Assembly (NCBI RefSeq): GCF_020400725.1 | Contig: NZ_JAINVG010000057.1 | Coordinates: 1-49,752, forward strand | Length of the DNA: 49,752 nucleotides | Direction: 5' to 3' | DNA from: Streptomyces sp. NK15101 | Lineage (GTDB): Bacteria; Actinomycetota; Actinomycetes; Streptomycetales; Streptomycetaceae | Shown here: in pieces, positions 8,108 to 17,085 of the stretch | Position numbering within the stretch: position 1 is the stretch's first letter | Layout: each line of letters begins with the position of its first letter | Position numbers and translations under genes: made by a program | Notes under the pieces: model-generated | Told to the model about the DNA's origin: nothing | Database searches by the model: none | What the model saw: only the letters and a program-made list of their open reading frames with translations

Positions 8108-9640
8108 TTGGGGATCAAGTGGCGGCACCGGGTGGTGCCGGCGGCACCGCTCGCGCTGGCGCTGCTCGCGGCGACCGGCTGCGACAGCACGCCGGCCGCG
8201 CGGCCGAAGCCCGCCGCCGCGCCGCCGGCCTCCGTGACCGTGGCCGGGAGCGGGGTGTGCGCCGAGCCGGCGGCCGGGCCGGCGAAGGCGCCGGCGGGCG
8301 CGGTGACGGTCGATCCCGGGGTGGCCGGTGACCTGGCCGCGAAGACCGAGAACAGCCCTCCGGGCACCACCTTCTGGCTTCGGCCGGGCCGGCACACACT
8401 CGGGCCCGGCCCCTACGACCAGGTCCTTCCCAAGGAGGGGAACCGCTACCTCGGCGCGCCGGGCGCGGTGCTCGACGGCCGGAAGTTCAGCCAGTACGCG
8501 TTCGGCGGCACCGCCCGCGACGTCACCATCCGGTACCTGACCGTGCAGGGGTTCGCCGCCCCGCACGACGAGGGCGTGGTCAACCACGACATGGCCGACG
8601 GGTGGGTGATCGAGCACGCGACGATCCAGCACAACTCGGGTGCCGGGCTGATGGCCGGTGCCCGCCAGCAGGTCCGCGCCAGCTGTCTGCGCGGCAACGG
8701 GCAGTACGGCATGAACGCGTACAAGACCGGTGACTCCATCAAGGGCCTGGTGGTCGAGGGGAACGAGATCACGGGCAACAACACCGACGACTGGGAGCGG
8801 CGGCAGCCGGGCTGCGGCTGCACCGGAGGCGTCAAGTTCTGGGCCGTCGACGGCGCCGACATCCGCGGCAACTGGGTGCACGACAACCGCGGAAGCGGGC
8901 TGTGGGCGGACAACAACAACAACGACTTCCGCATCGAGGGCAATCTCCTCGAGGCCAACGACGGTGCCGCGCTGATCTACGAGACCAGCTACAACGCGGT
9001 CATCCGGAACAACACGATCCGGCGGAACAACTGGGTCGAGGGCCGTAGGTACGCGGAGGACGGCGACGACTTCCCGTACGCGACCGTCTACGTGTCCGAG
9101 GCCGGCGGCGAACCACGGGTCCGGGCCCGCACCGACAAGATCGAGATCTACCGGAACGTGCTGGAGGACAACTGGTCCGGGATCACCCTGTGGGAGAACG
9201 CCGACCGGTTCTGCAACAGCCCGGCCAACACCTCCACCGGTTACTGCACGCTGCTGGTGAAGGACACCGGCCGCTGCGCGCGGCCGGCGATCGCCACCGC
9301 ACCGCTCTACGCCGACTGCCGGTGGAGGACCCGGCGGGTGGACATCCACGACAACCGCTTCGTCCTCGACAAGTCCGTCGTCGGCTGCACGGCGATGTGC
9401 GACCGCATGGCGGTGCTCGCCAACTTCGGCACCTATCCGGACTGGTCGCCGTACCGGGGCGAGCGGGTGGCCGAGGCGATCACCCACGGACAGGACAACC
9501 GCTGGCACGACAACGTCTACGTCGGGCCGTGGAAGTTCGTCGCCCACGACCCGGGCCGGGTCCTCGACTTCGGGCAGTGGCGGGACGCGCCGTACCGGCA
9601 GGACGCGGGCAGCACCCTCCGCGCGCGGGCCGGTGGTTGA
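8108..9640 (+). CDS. secreted lipoprotein with right-handed parallel beta-helix
   Basis: I chose TTG 8108 because GGAAGG lies directly upstream (8095-8104) and it gives a proper signal peptide: basic start (GIKWRHR), hydrophobic core (VVPAAPLALALLAA), then TGC, which fits a lipobox (C about residue 23). 510 aa. The mature part begins with an Ala/Pro linker and continues as beta-helix rungs rich in N, G and D (EGNEITGNNTDD, ADNNNNDFRIEGNLLEAND, RNNTIRRNN). This is the fold of pectate lyases and of alginate or mannuronan epimerases. It is probably anchored outside the cell membrane and acts on or binds the exported polysaccharide. No catalytic residues can be assigned from sequence alone. Confidence 0.75.
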   Translation: MGIKWRHRVVPAAPLALALLAATGCDSTPAARPKPAAAPPASVTVAGSGVCAEPAAGPAKAPAGAVTVDPGVAGDLAAKTENSPPGTTFWLRPGRHTLGPGPYDQVLPKEGNRYLGAPGAVLDGRKFSQYAFGGTARDVTIRYLTVQGFAAPHDEGVVNHDMADGWVIEHATIQHNSGAGLMAGARQQVRASCLRGNGQYGMNAYKTGDSIKGLVVEGNEITGNNTDDWERRQPGCGCTGGVKFWAVDGADIRGNWVHDNRGSGLWADNNNNDFRIEGNLLEANDGAALIYETSYNAVIRNNTIRRNNWVEGRRYAEDGDDFPYATVYVSEAGGEPRVRARTDKIEIYRNVLEDNWSGITLWENADRFCNSPANTSTGYCTLLVKDTGRCARPAIATAPLYADCRWRTRRVDIHDNRFVLDKSVVGCTAMCDRMAVLANFGTYPDWSPYRGERVAEAITHGQDNRWHDNVYVGPWKFVAHDPGRVLDFGQWRDAPYRQDAGSTLRARAGG

Positions 9641-9641
9641 G

Positions 9642-10889
9642 ATGCTCACGGACCACACGTCGATGCGCACGGACCACACGCCGAGGACCGTCGGGATCGC
9701 CTGGGGACTGCTCGCCCTCAACACGCTCGGCTCCGCCGGGGCGAAGACCGTCGTCCCGCTGCCCCGCTCCCTCATCCAGATGATCACCATGGGCGCGCTG
9801 GTCGCCGCGTTCGCGCTGGCGCTCCTCGTCAATCCCCGGCTGCGCATCCGGCCCAGCGCCTTCGTCTTCCTGCTGACCCTGCTGCTCGTGCCGAGCGTGA
9901 TCTCCAGCTTGGACGCCGGGGCCGGCGCGCTGTTCCGCTGCGCCCGGCTGACCCTCTTCGTCGCCACGCTGTGGCTGCTCAGCCGCTGGTGGGACGGCGG
10001 CCTGACGTTCGTCCGCCACCACATCCGGATGTACTTCGCGGTGCTCGGTCTCGTGGCCGCCGGGCTGGTCGTCTCACCGGGCACGGCCATGCCCGAGTAC
10101 TACGGCGGGCGGCTCGTCGGCGCCCTGTGGCCGCTCACCCCGCCGCAGATCGGACAGTACGCCGCGGTGATCACCGGGCTCGGCGTGCTGCTCCTGCTGG
10201 GCCGCCGGACCACCGGGGCCAGTGCGGCGGTGGTCGTCGTGCCGAGCCTCGTCCTGCTCGCGATGACCCACACCCGGACGGCCACGCTCGGCCTGATCAT
10301 CGGGCTGGTCCTGGCGATCGGCTCGCTCTTCCTGACCAGCGGCGCCGCCCGCCGGGTCTTCGCCTGGGCGGTGGTGTGCGCCACGGTGGCCGCGGTGGTG
10401 TTCGGCTCCGCGCTGCGGGCCTGGTTCCTGCGCGGGCAGAGCCAGGAGAACTTCTCCAACCTCACCGGCCGGGCCAAGGTCTGGGACGCCCTCCTCGCCG
10501 CACCCCGGACGACCGGCGAGAAGGTGTTCGGCACGGGCCTGGGCGACAAGTCCTTCGGCGGGCTCCCGATCGACAACAGCTGGCTGGCCGTCTACAACGA
10601 GCAGGGCCTGATCGGCGTCGGCATCGTGGCGGCGCTCGTCATCGTGCTGGGCGGCGTCGCGCTGCTGCGGCCGCCGTCGCTGTCGCGGGCCTGCGCGATC
10701 TTCCTGATCAGCTACTGCGGGCTCTCCTCGTACACCGAGGTCGGGCTCGGCGACGCCTCGGCGTACCTGCTGCACCTGGCCCTGGCCGCCTCGCTGCTCG
10801 CCGCACCGGCCCCCGCCGCGGCCGCGCCGCTCCCGACGGCGGAAGTTCCTCGACGACGTATCCCGCAATGGGCCCGGAGGGTGACCTGA
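9642..10889 (+). CDS. O-antigen ligase/polymerase-like membrane protein
   Basis: About 415 aa, starting at ATG 9642 (GTG 9633, overlapping the upstream stop, is an equal alternative). The protein is almost all hydrophobic, with about ten predicted membrane segments (LIQMITMGALVAAFALALLV; FVFLLTLLLVPSVISSL; YFAVLGLVAAGLVV; VVVVPSLVLLAMTHTRTATLGLIIGLVL). A large extracytoplasmic loop follows at ~260-320 with RAKVWDALLAAPRTTGEKVFGTGLGD and NSWLAVYNEQGLIG. This pattern and the late W-D-(N)-G loop are those of Wzy/WaaL (O-antigen ligase, Wzy_C) proteins. It is the probable polymerase of repeat units in this cluster, next to the flippase and chain-length genes. Confidence 0.75.
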   Translation: MLTDHTSMRTDHTPRTVGIAWGLLALNTLGSAGAKTVVPLPRSLIQMITMGALVAAFALALLVNPRLRIRPSAFVFLLTLLLVPSVISSLDAGAGALFRCARLTLFVATLWLLSRWWDGGLTFVRHHIRMYFAVLGLVAAGLVVSPGTAMPEYYGGRLVGALWPLTPPQIGQYAAVITGLGVLLLLGRRTTGASAAVVVVPSLVLLAMTHTRTATLGLIIGLVLAIGSLFLTSGAARRVFAWAVVCATVAAVVFGSALRAWFLRGQSQENFSNLTGRAKVWDALLAAPRTTGEKVFGTGLGDKSFGGLPIDNSWLAVYNEQGLIGVGIVAALVIVLGGVALLRPPSLSRACAIFLISYCGLSSYTEVGLGDASAYLLHLALAASLLAAPAPAAAAPLPTAEVPRRRIPQWARRVT

Positions 10890-10891
10890 GC

Positions 10892-12103
10892 ATGCATGTC
10901 CTGGTGGTGCACAACCGCTACTCCTCGGCGCAGCCGAGCGGGGAGAACAGGGTGGTCGACGAGGAGGTGGGGCTGCTGCGCGCGGCCGGCCACCGGGTCG
11001 ACCTGTTCGAGCGGCGCAGCGACGACATCGCCGGCCGGTCCCTCCTCGGCAAGGCCGCGGTGCCGCTCCTCGTGCCGTGGAACCCGGCGGTCCGCACGGA
11101 GCTCGCCGCCCGGCTCCGCGCCGACCGGCCGGACGTGGTGCACGTCCACAACGTCTTCCCGCTCCTGTCGCCGGCGGTGCTCGCCGCCTGCGCCGACGTC
11201 GGCGTGCCCGTCGTCGCCACGCTGCACAACTACACCCAGGTCTGCCCGCCGGGCACACTGCACCGGGACGGCCGGCCGTGCACCGAGTGCGTCGGTTCGA
11301 GGACGTCGCTGCCCGCCGTCCGGCACGGCTGCTACCGGGACTCCCGCCTGGCGACGGTCCCGCTCGCGGTCAGCCTGTCGGTCAACCGGCGGCGGTGGTG
11401 GTCCGGCGTGGAGCGGTTCTTCTGCATCTCCGCGGCGCAGCGCGACCTCCTGGTGCGGTCCGGCATGCCGGCCGAACGCCTCGCGGTGAAGCACAACTTC
11501 GTTCCGGACACGGGCGCCCGGCGGACGGGCGACGGCGAGCACCTGCTCTTCCTCGGCCGGCTCGCGGAGCCCAAGGGCGTACGGCTGCTCATGGCCGCGT
11601 GGGACGAACTCGCCGCGGACGGCGGGGTGGGCGTGCCGCTCGTGCTCGCCGGGGCGGGGCCGCTGGAGCGGGAGGTGGCCGCCTGGGCGGCGGACCGGGA
11701 CGACGTGCGGTACGTCGGCCTGTACGACCCGGAGGAGTGCCGGCGGGCCGTCGCGCGGTCGGTCGCCGTGGTGGCTCCCTCGACGGCCAGGGAGACCTTC
11801 GGCCTGGTGGTCGCGGAGGCGATGGCGGCCGGGGTCCCGGCCGTCGCCGCCGGTCACGGCGCCTTCGTCGAACTGGTCGAGGAGGGGGTGACCGGGCTGC
11901 TGCACCGGCCGGGCGAGGCCGCCTCGCTCGCGTCCTGCCTGCGCCGGATCACGGCCGGGCCGGTACGGGGCCGGGAGATGGGGCTGGCGGCCCGGCGCCG
12001 TTACGAGCAGGACTTCAGCCCGGCCGTCGGGCTGGAGCGCCTGGTGGATGGGTACCGCACCGCGATCGCGGGTCGGACGGAATCAATAGGGGGCAGTAAA
12101 TGA
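10892..12103 (+). CDS. glycosyltransferase family 4 (GT-B)
   Basis: 403 aa from ATG 10892 (MHVLVVHNRY), 2 bases after the upstream stop; GGAGG lies at 10876-10880. The N-terminal Rossmann domain has DVVHVHNVFPLLSP and VVATLHNYTQVCPPG, the latter with Cys residues common in this subgroup. The C-terminal domain has LLFLGRLAEPKGVRLLM and the nucleotide-sugar site ARETFGLVVAEAMAAGVPAVA, including the E-x7-E motif of retaining GT4 enzymes. It is predicted to transfer a sugar from an NDP donor to the lipid-linked repeat unit on the cytoplasmic side. Donor and acceptor cannot be stated. It overlaps the methyltransferase by 4 bases. Confidence 0.85.
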   Translation: MHVLVVHNRYSSAQPSGENRVVDEEVGLLRAAGHRVDLFERRSDDIAGRSLLGKAAVPLLVPWNPAVRTELAARLRADRPDVVHVHNVFPLLSPAVLAACADVGVPVVATLHNYTQVCPPGTLHRDGRPCTECVGSRTSLPAVRHGCYRDSRLATVPLAVSLSVNRRRWWSGVERFFCISAAQRDLLVRSGMPAERLAVKHNFVPDTGARRTGDGEHLLFLGRLAEPKGVRLLMAAWDELAADGGVGVPLVLAGAGPLEREVAAWAADRDDVRYVGLYDPEECRRAVARSVAVVAPSTARETFGLVVAEAMAAGVPAVAAGHGAFVELVEEGVTGLLHRPGEAASLASCLRRITAGPVRGREMGLAARRRYEQDFSPAVGLERLVDGYRTAIAGRTESIGGSK

Positions 12104-13350
12104 CACGATGCCGACTCTGCGGCTCGGCGGCGCTCACGAGCGTCGTCGACCTGGGGGCGACACCACCGTGCGAGAGCTTTCTCGCCGCGGACCAGCTGGA
12201 CCGGCCGGAGCCCGCGTACCCGCTGCACCTGCGGGTCTGCACCGACTGCTGGCTGGCGCAGATCCCTCCGCTGATCACGCCGGAGGAGACCTTCGAGGAG
12301 TACGCGTACTTCTCCTCGTACTCGACCTCCTGGGTGGAGCACGCCCGCACGTTCGTCGCGGACGCCGTGGAGCGGCTCGCCCTCGGCGCCGACGCCTTCG
12401 TGGTCGAGGTGGCGAGCAACGACGGGTACCTGCTGAAGCACGTGGTGGACCGCGGGATCCGCTGCCTCGGCGTCGAGCCCTCGGTGAACGTCGGCGCCGC
12501 GGCACGAGAGGCGGGGGTGCCCACGGTCACCGAGTTCCTGAGCCCGGACACCGGCGCGGCCGTCCGCGCCGAGCACGGCCCGGCGGACCTGGTCGTCGCC
12601 AACAACGTGTACGCGCACATCCCCGACGTCGTCGGCTTCACCCGGGGGCTGCGCGCCCTGGTCGCCGACGACGGCTGGGTCTCCATCGAGGTGCAGCACC
12701 TGCTGACCCTCATCGAGGAGAACCAGTACGACACGATCTACCACGAGCACTTCCAGTACTACACGGTCGCGTCCGCGGCCCGGGCGCTCGCGAGCGGCGG
12801 CCTCGCGCTCGTGGACGTCGAGCTGCTGCCCACGCACGGCGGCTCCATCCGGCTGTGGGCCCGGCCCGCCGGGGTGGCCGGCGAGCCCACGGCGCGGGTG
12901 GCCGAGGTCCTGGACCGGGAGAAGGCCGCCGGACTGCAGGACCTGTCCGGGTACGCCGAGTTCTCCGACCGGGTGGCCAAGGTGCGCCGGGACCTGCTGC
13001 GCTTCCTCATCGAGGCGGCCGAGCGCGGCGAGACGGTCGTCGGCTACGGCGCGCCGGGCAAGGGCAACACGCTGCTCAACCACTGCGGCATCCGGCCCGA
13101 CCTGCTCTCGTACACGGTCGACCGCAACCCCTACAAGCACGGCAGGTTCACACCGGGCACCCGCATCCCGATCCTGCCGCCCGAGCGGATCGCAGCCGAC
13201 CGGCCGGACTACGTCCTCGTCCTGCCGTGGAACCTGCGGGCCGAGCTGGTCGAGCAGCTGTCCTTCGTGGGCGACTGGGGCGGCCGTCTCGTCTTCCCCA
13301 TCCCGGAACTGAGCGTTGTCGAGGTGCCAGCGAAAGAGGTCACAGCATGA
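12100..13350 (+). CDS. TylCIII/NovU-type sugar C-methyltransferase
   Basis: 416 aa. An N-terminal zinc-binding domain has CRLCG and CTDC pairs. The SAM domain has VVEVASNDGYLL near residue 104. The family signature YHEHFQYYT, containing the catalytic His/Glu pair in TcaB9-type enzymes, is near residue 213. The C-terminal domain has VGYGAPGKGNTLLNHCG. This order (Methyltransf_13, SAM fold, Methyltransf_14) is that of enzymes that C-methylate NDP-4-keto-deoxysugars at C3. Beside a cytidylyltransferase and an RmlC-type epimerase it points to a branched-chain sugar in the polymer. The ATG overlaps the upstream stop; AGGGGG precedes it. Confidence 0.85.
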   Translation: MTRCRLCGSAALTSVVDLGATPPCESFLAADQLDRPEPAYPLHLRVCTDCWLAQIPPLITPEETFEEYAYFSSYSTSWVEHARTFVADAVERLALGADAFVVEVASNDGYLLKHVVDRGIRCLGVEPSVNVGAAAREAGVPTVTEFLSPDTGAAVRAEHGPADLVVANNVYAHIPDVVGFTRGLRALVADDGWVSIEVQHLLTLIEENQYDTIYHEHFQYYTVASAARALASGGLALVDVELLPTHGGSIRLWARPAGVAGEPTARVAEVLDREKAAGLQDLSGYAEFSDRVAKVRRDLLRFLIEAAERGETVVGYGAPGKGNTLLNHCGIRPDLLSYTVDRNPYKHGRFTPGTRIPILPPERIAADRPDYVLVLPWNLRAELVEQLSFVGDWGGRLVFPIPELSVVEVPAKEVTA

Positions 13351-14141
13351 AGGTCGTCCTGTTCTGCGGCGGTTACGGGATGCGGATGCGCAACGGAACC
13401 TCCGACGACGTGCCCAAGCCGATGGCGATGGTCGGCCCGCGGCCGCTGATCTGGCACGTCATGCGCTACTACGCGCACTACGGGCACACGGAGTTCATCC
13501 TGTGCCTCGGCTACGGCGCGCACCACATCAAGGAGTTCTTCCTCAACTACGAGGAGACGACGTCCAACGACTTCGTGCTGCGCGGCGGCCGGACCGAGCT
13601 GCTGTCCACCGACATGTCCGACTGGACGATCACGTTCGCCCAGACCGGCATCGAGTCGCCGATCGGGGAGCGGCTGCGCCGGGTGCGGCACCACCTGGAC
13701 GGCGACGAGATGTTCCTCGCCAACTACGCCGACGTGCTCACCGACGCGCCGCTGCCGGAGATGATCGACCGGTTCGCCCGGCGGGACGCCGGCGCGTCGA
13801 TGATGGTGGTGCCGCCGCAGTCCTCCTTCCACTGCGTGGAGTTGGGCGAGGACGGGCTCGTGGGGGGCATCACCGCGGTCAGCGAACTGCCGCTGTGGGA
13901 GAACGGCGGCTACTTCGTGCTCCGCCAGGAGGTCTTCGACCACATACCGGAGGGCGGGGACCTGGTCGCCGACGGCTGTGCCGGCCTGGCCAAGGAAGGC
14001 CGTCTGGTGGCGCACCGGCACCGCGGCTTCTGGAAGCCGACCGACACGGTGAAGGAGCGGGCCGCGCTCGACGAGGCCTACGCCCGGGGCGACCGGCCGT
14101 GGGCCGTGTGGGAACGGGACACCACGGGGGTGACCGCTTGA
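13347..14141 (+). CDS. rfbF: glucose-1-phosphate cytidylyltransferase
   Basis: 264 aa, the usual length. It starts MKVVLFCGGYGMRMRNGT, the nucleotide-binding loop of sugar nucleotidyltransferases, followed by VPKPMAMVGPRPLIWHVM. The subgroup markers of RfbF/DdhA enzymes are present: YAHYGHTEFILCLGYGAHHIKEFF, a FLANYADVLTD metal-binding Asp strand, and the late GFWKPTDTVKERAALDE. It makes CDP-glucose from CTP and glucose-1-phosphate, the entry point of CDP-linked dideoxy and branched sugars. No separate CDP-glucose 4,6-dehydratase is obvious in this window. ATG 13347 overlaps the methyltransferase stop. Confidence 0.88.
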   Translation: MKVVLFCGGYGMRMRNGTSDDVPKPMAMVGPRPLIWHVMRYYAHYGHTEFILCLGYGAHHIKEFFLNYEETTSNDFVLRGGRTELLSTDMSDWTITFAQTGIESPIGERLRRVRHHLDGDEMFLANYADVLTDAPLPEMIDRFARRDAGASMMVVPPQSSFHCVELGEDGLVGGITAVSELPLWENGGYFVLRQEVFDHIPEGGDLVADGCAGLAKEGRLVAHRHRGFWKPTDTVKERAALDEAYARGDRPWAVWERDTTGVTA

Positions 14142-14785
14142 TCCGCCTCGGCACCGGGCGCCTGGACCGGATCGTCGCGGTGGGCGCGCACTGCGACGAC
14201 ATCGCCATCGGCGCCGGCGGCACGCTCCTCGCGCTGTGCCTCGCGCGGCCGGGCACACGCGTCGACGCGCTGGTGCTCTCCGGCGGCGGCGGCGAGCGGG
14301 AGCAGGAGGAGCGGGCCGCGCTCGCCGCCTTCTGCCCGGGCGCCGACCTGCGGCTGACCGTGCTCAAGCTGCCGGACGGCCGGCTGCCCGCCCACTGGGA
14401 GGAGGCCAAGGCGGCGGTCGAGGAGCTGCGCGAGCGGACCGATCCGGATCTGATCCTGGCCCCGCGCACCGAGGACGCGCACCAGGACCACCGCACCCTG
14501 GCGAAGCTGATGTCCACCGCGTTCCGCGACCATCTCGTGCTCGGCTACGAGATCGTCAAGTGGGACGCCGACCTCGGCCGTCCGGTGGCGTACCAGCCGC
14601 TGTCGCCGGAGATCGCCGAGGAGAAGGTGCGGCTGCTGCAGGAGCACTACCCCTCGCAGCGGCACCGGCCCTGGTACGACCGGGAGGCCTTCCTCGGCCT
14701 CGCACGGATCCGCGGCATCGAATGCCACGCGCGCTACGCCGAGGCGTTCGCCGTCACCAAACTCACTCTCGACCTGGGGGACTGA
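14138..14785 (+). CDS. PIG-L family deacetylase
   Basis: 215 aa from TTG 14138, whose bases overlap the preceding TGA. The metal site AHCDDIAIGAGG (residues ~12-23) is the AHxDD motif of PIG-L/MshB zinc deacetylases, and the later EDAHQDHRTLAKL holds the third ligand. A 215-aa length is normal. Family members remove N-acetyl groups from amino sugars, so it may free an amine on a sugar of the repeat unit, or on the polymer precursor, before export. It has no signal peptide, so it should be cytoplasmic. It is followed 3 bases later by the SDR gene. Confidence 0.82.
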   Translation: MIRLGTGRLDRIVAVGAHCDDIAIGAGGTLLALCLARPGTRVDALVLSGGGGEREQEERAALAAFCPGADLRLTVLKLPDGRLPAHWEEAKAAVEELRERTDPDLILAPRTEDAHQDHRTLAKLMSTAFRDHLVLGYEIVKWDADLGRPVAYQPLSPEIAEEKVRLLQEHYPSQRHRPWYDREAFLGLARIRGIECHARYAEAFAVTKLTLDLGD

Positions 14786-14788
14786 ACC

Positions 14789-15814
14789 TTGCGCGTACTG
14801 CTGACCGGGCACCAGGGCTACCTGGGAACCGTCATGGCCCCCGTCCTCGCCGCCGCCGGGCACGAGGTCGTCGGGCTCGACTCCGGCCTGTTCGCCGACT
14901 GCGTGCTCGGCCCGGCGCCGGCGGACCCGGCGGGACACCGGGTGGACCTGCGCGACGTCACGGCCGAGCACGTGACCGGGGTGGACGCCGTGATCCATCT
15001 GGGCGCGCTGTCCAACGACCCGCTGGGATCGCTGGCGCCGGAGCTCACCTACGACATCAACCACCACGCGTCCGTGCGCCTCGCCCGGCTGGCCCGCGAG
15101 GCCGGGGTGAAGCGCTTCCTGTACGCGTCGACCTGCTCGGTGTACGGGGCCGCCGGCGGCGACGAGCTGGTGACCGAGGACGCCCCGCTGCGCCCGGTGA
15201 CGCCGTACGCGGAGTCCAAGGTGCGGGTGGAGGACGACCTGCACGCGCTGGCCGACGACGACTTCACCCCGGTGTACATGCGCAACGCCACCGCCTTCGG
15301 CTACTCCCCCAGGCTGCGCGCCGACATCGTCCTGAACAACCTGGTGGGCCACGCGCTGCTGTCCGGCGAGGTGCTGGTGCTCTCCGACGGCACGCCCTGG
15401 CGCCCGCTGGTGCACGCCGCCGACATCGCGCGGGCCTTCACGGCCGCGCTCGAGGCGCCCCGGGAGGCGGTGCACGACCGGGCGTTCAACATCGGCAGCG
15501 AGGTCAACAACGTCACGGTCGCCGAGATCGCCGCGCAGGTCGCCGAGGCTGTGGACGGCGCGAAGGTGGTGATCACCGGCGAGACCGGTGCCGATCCGCG
15601 GTCGTACCGGGTGGACTTCTCCCGGCTCCGCGCCGCGATACCCGGCTTCGACTGCGAGTGGACGGTGAAGCGGGGCGCGCTGGAACTCGCCGAGGCGTAC
15701 CGGAAGCACGGCCTCACCCGGGAGGACTTCGAGCGGCGCTTCACCCGCCTCGCCGTGCTGCGCGCGGCCTCCGGCACCGGCGCCGTCGACGACACCCTGC
15801 GGTGGCGCCGATGA
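14789..15814 (+). CDS. extended SDR: NAD-dependent sugar epimerase/dehydratase
   Basis: 341 aa from TTG 14789, with GGGGGA ~8 bases upstream. Rossmann motif TGHQGYLG (residues 6-13), then HLGALSNDP, STCSVYGAAG and the catalytic YAESK (Tyr-x3-Lys) near residue 133. The subfamily (TGHQGYLG start, MRNATAFGYSPRLRADIVLNNLVG) is common in NDP-sugar clusters and includes 4-epimerases, 4-ketoreductases and dehydratases. It is the only extended SDR in this operon, so it must supply whatever dehydratase, epimerase or reductase step the CDP-sugar needs, unless another locus helps. It overlaps the next gene by 4 bases. Confidence 0.8.
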   Translation: MRVLLTGHQGYLGTVMAPVLAAAGHEVVGLDSGLFADCVLGPAPADPAGHRVDLRDVTAEHVTGVDAVIHLGALSNDPLGSLAPELTYDINHHASVRLARLAREAGVKRFLYASTCSVYGAAGGDELVTEDAPLRPVTPYAESKVRVEDDLHALADDDFTPVYMRNATAFGYSPRLRADIVLNNLVGHALLSGEVLVLSDGTPWRPLVHAADIARAFTAALEAPREAVHDRAFNIGSEVNNVTVAEIAAQVAEAVDGAKVVITGETGADPRSYRVDFSRLRAAIPGFDCEWTVKRGALELAEAYRKHGLTREDFERRFTRLAVLRAASGTGAVDDTLRWRR

Positions 15815-17085
15815 CGGCGGCCGGCGAGGAGATGCACGCGCTGGTGGAGCGGTTGTACCCGCTGTGCCGGAGCATCACCGGCGACGGGGTGCGCGCCACC
15901 CTGGACATCGTCGGCGAGCACGTCCCGCTCCAGGTGCACGAGGTGCCGACCGGGACGCGGGTGCTGGACTGGACGGTGCCGCAGGAGTGGAACATCCGGG
16001 ACGCGTACGTGGCGGACCCCACCGGCAAGCGGGTCGTGGACTTCGCCGCGTCCAGCCTGCACGTGCTCGGCTACAGCGTGCCGGTGTCGGCGACCATGCC
16101 GCTGAGCGAGCTGCGCGGGCACCTGCACACCCTGCCGGAGCAGCCGAAGCTGGTCCCGTACCGCACCAGTTACTACAAGCCGGAGTGGGGCTTCTGCCTG
16201 GCCCAGGAGACCCTGGACGCGCTGCCGGACGGCGAGTACGAGGTGCGGATCGACTCCACGCTCGCCGACGGCCACCTCACCTACGCCGAGCACGTGGTCC
16301 CCGGGCAGGTCGCCGACGAGGTGATCGTCTCCTGTCACGTCTGCCACCCGTCGCTGGCCAACGACAACCTGGCCGGCATCGCGGTGGCGGTGTTCCTCGC
16401 CCGGGCGCTCGCGGAGGGCACGCCGTACTACACGTACCGGTTCCTCTTCGCGCCCGGCACCATCGGGGCGATCACGTGGCTGGCCCGGAACAGGGAGCGG
16501 ATCGACCGGGTCAGGCACGGGCTCGTGCTGGCCTGCGCCGGCGACCGGGGCAGCCTGACGTACAAGCGGAGCCGGCGCGGCGACGCGGAGATCGACCGGG
16601 TGATGCGGCACGTGCTGACCGCCTCCGGACGGCCGCACGACATCGTCGAGTTCACTCCGTACGGCTACGACGAGCGGCAGTTCTGCTCGCCCGGCTTCGA
16701 CCTCGGCGTGGGCTCGCTCACCCGTACCCCGTACGCCGGCTATCCCGAGTACCACACCTCGGCGGACAACCCGGACTTCGTCTCCCCGGAGGCGATGGAG
16801 GACACGCTCGCCGTCTGCCGCGAGGCGTTCGCCGTCCTCGACCGCAACCGGCGGTACCTCAACCTCAGTCCCCACGGCGAACCGCAGCTCGGCCGGCGCG
16901 GGCTGTACGACGCGCTCGGCGGCCGCAGCGACACCAAGCAGGCCCAGATGGCCATGCTCTGGGTGCTCAGCCTCTCCGACGGGGAGCACGGTCTGCTGGA
17001 CGTCGCCGAGCGGTCCGGGCTGCCGTTCGACACCGTCGCCGCCGCCGCGGACGCCCTGGGTGCCGCCGGGCTGATCAAGGCATGA
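15811..17085 (+). CDS. DUF4910 aminopeptidase-like protein with C-terminal winged helix
   Basis: 424 aa. The core has the features of the DUF4910/aminopeptidase-like polysaccharide-cluster family: VSCHVCHPSLANDN (His and Asp metal-ligand candidates), a GYDERQFCSPGFDLGVGSLTRTPY block and PEYHTSADNPDFV with another His. The last ~80 residues (DTKQAQMAMLWVLSLSDGEHGLLDVAERSGLPFDTV) look like a winged-helix module. The fold resembles zinc aminopeptidases, but members sit in surface-sugar loci beside cytidylyltransferases and methyltransferases, so an amide-forming or amide-cleaving step on an amino sugar is a reasonable guess. The exact reaction is unknown. It overlaps both neighbours by 4 bases. 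Confidence 0.75.
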   Translation: MTAAGEEMHALVERLYPLCRSITGDGVRATLDIVGEHVPLQVHEVPTGTRVLDWTVPQEWNIRDAYVADPTGKRVVDFAASSLHVLGYSVPVSATMPLSELRGHLHTLPEQPKLVPYRTSYYKPEWGFCLAQETLDALPDGEYEVRIDSTLADGHLTYAEHVVPGQVADEVIVSCHVCHPSLANDNLAGIAVAVFLARALAEGTPYYTYRFLFAPGTIGAITWLARNRERIDRVRHGLVLACAGDRGSLTYKRSRRGDAEIDRVMRHVLTASGRPHDIVEFTPYGYDERQFCSPGFDLGVGSLTRTPYAGYPEYHTSADNPDFVSPEAMEDTLAVCREAFAVLDRNRRYLNLSPHGEPQLGRRGLYDALGGRSDTKQAQMAMLWVLSLSDGEHGLLDVAERSGLPFDTVAAAADALGAAGLIKA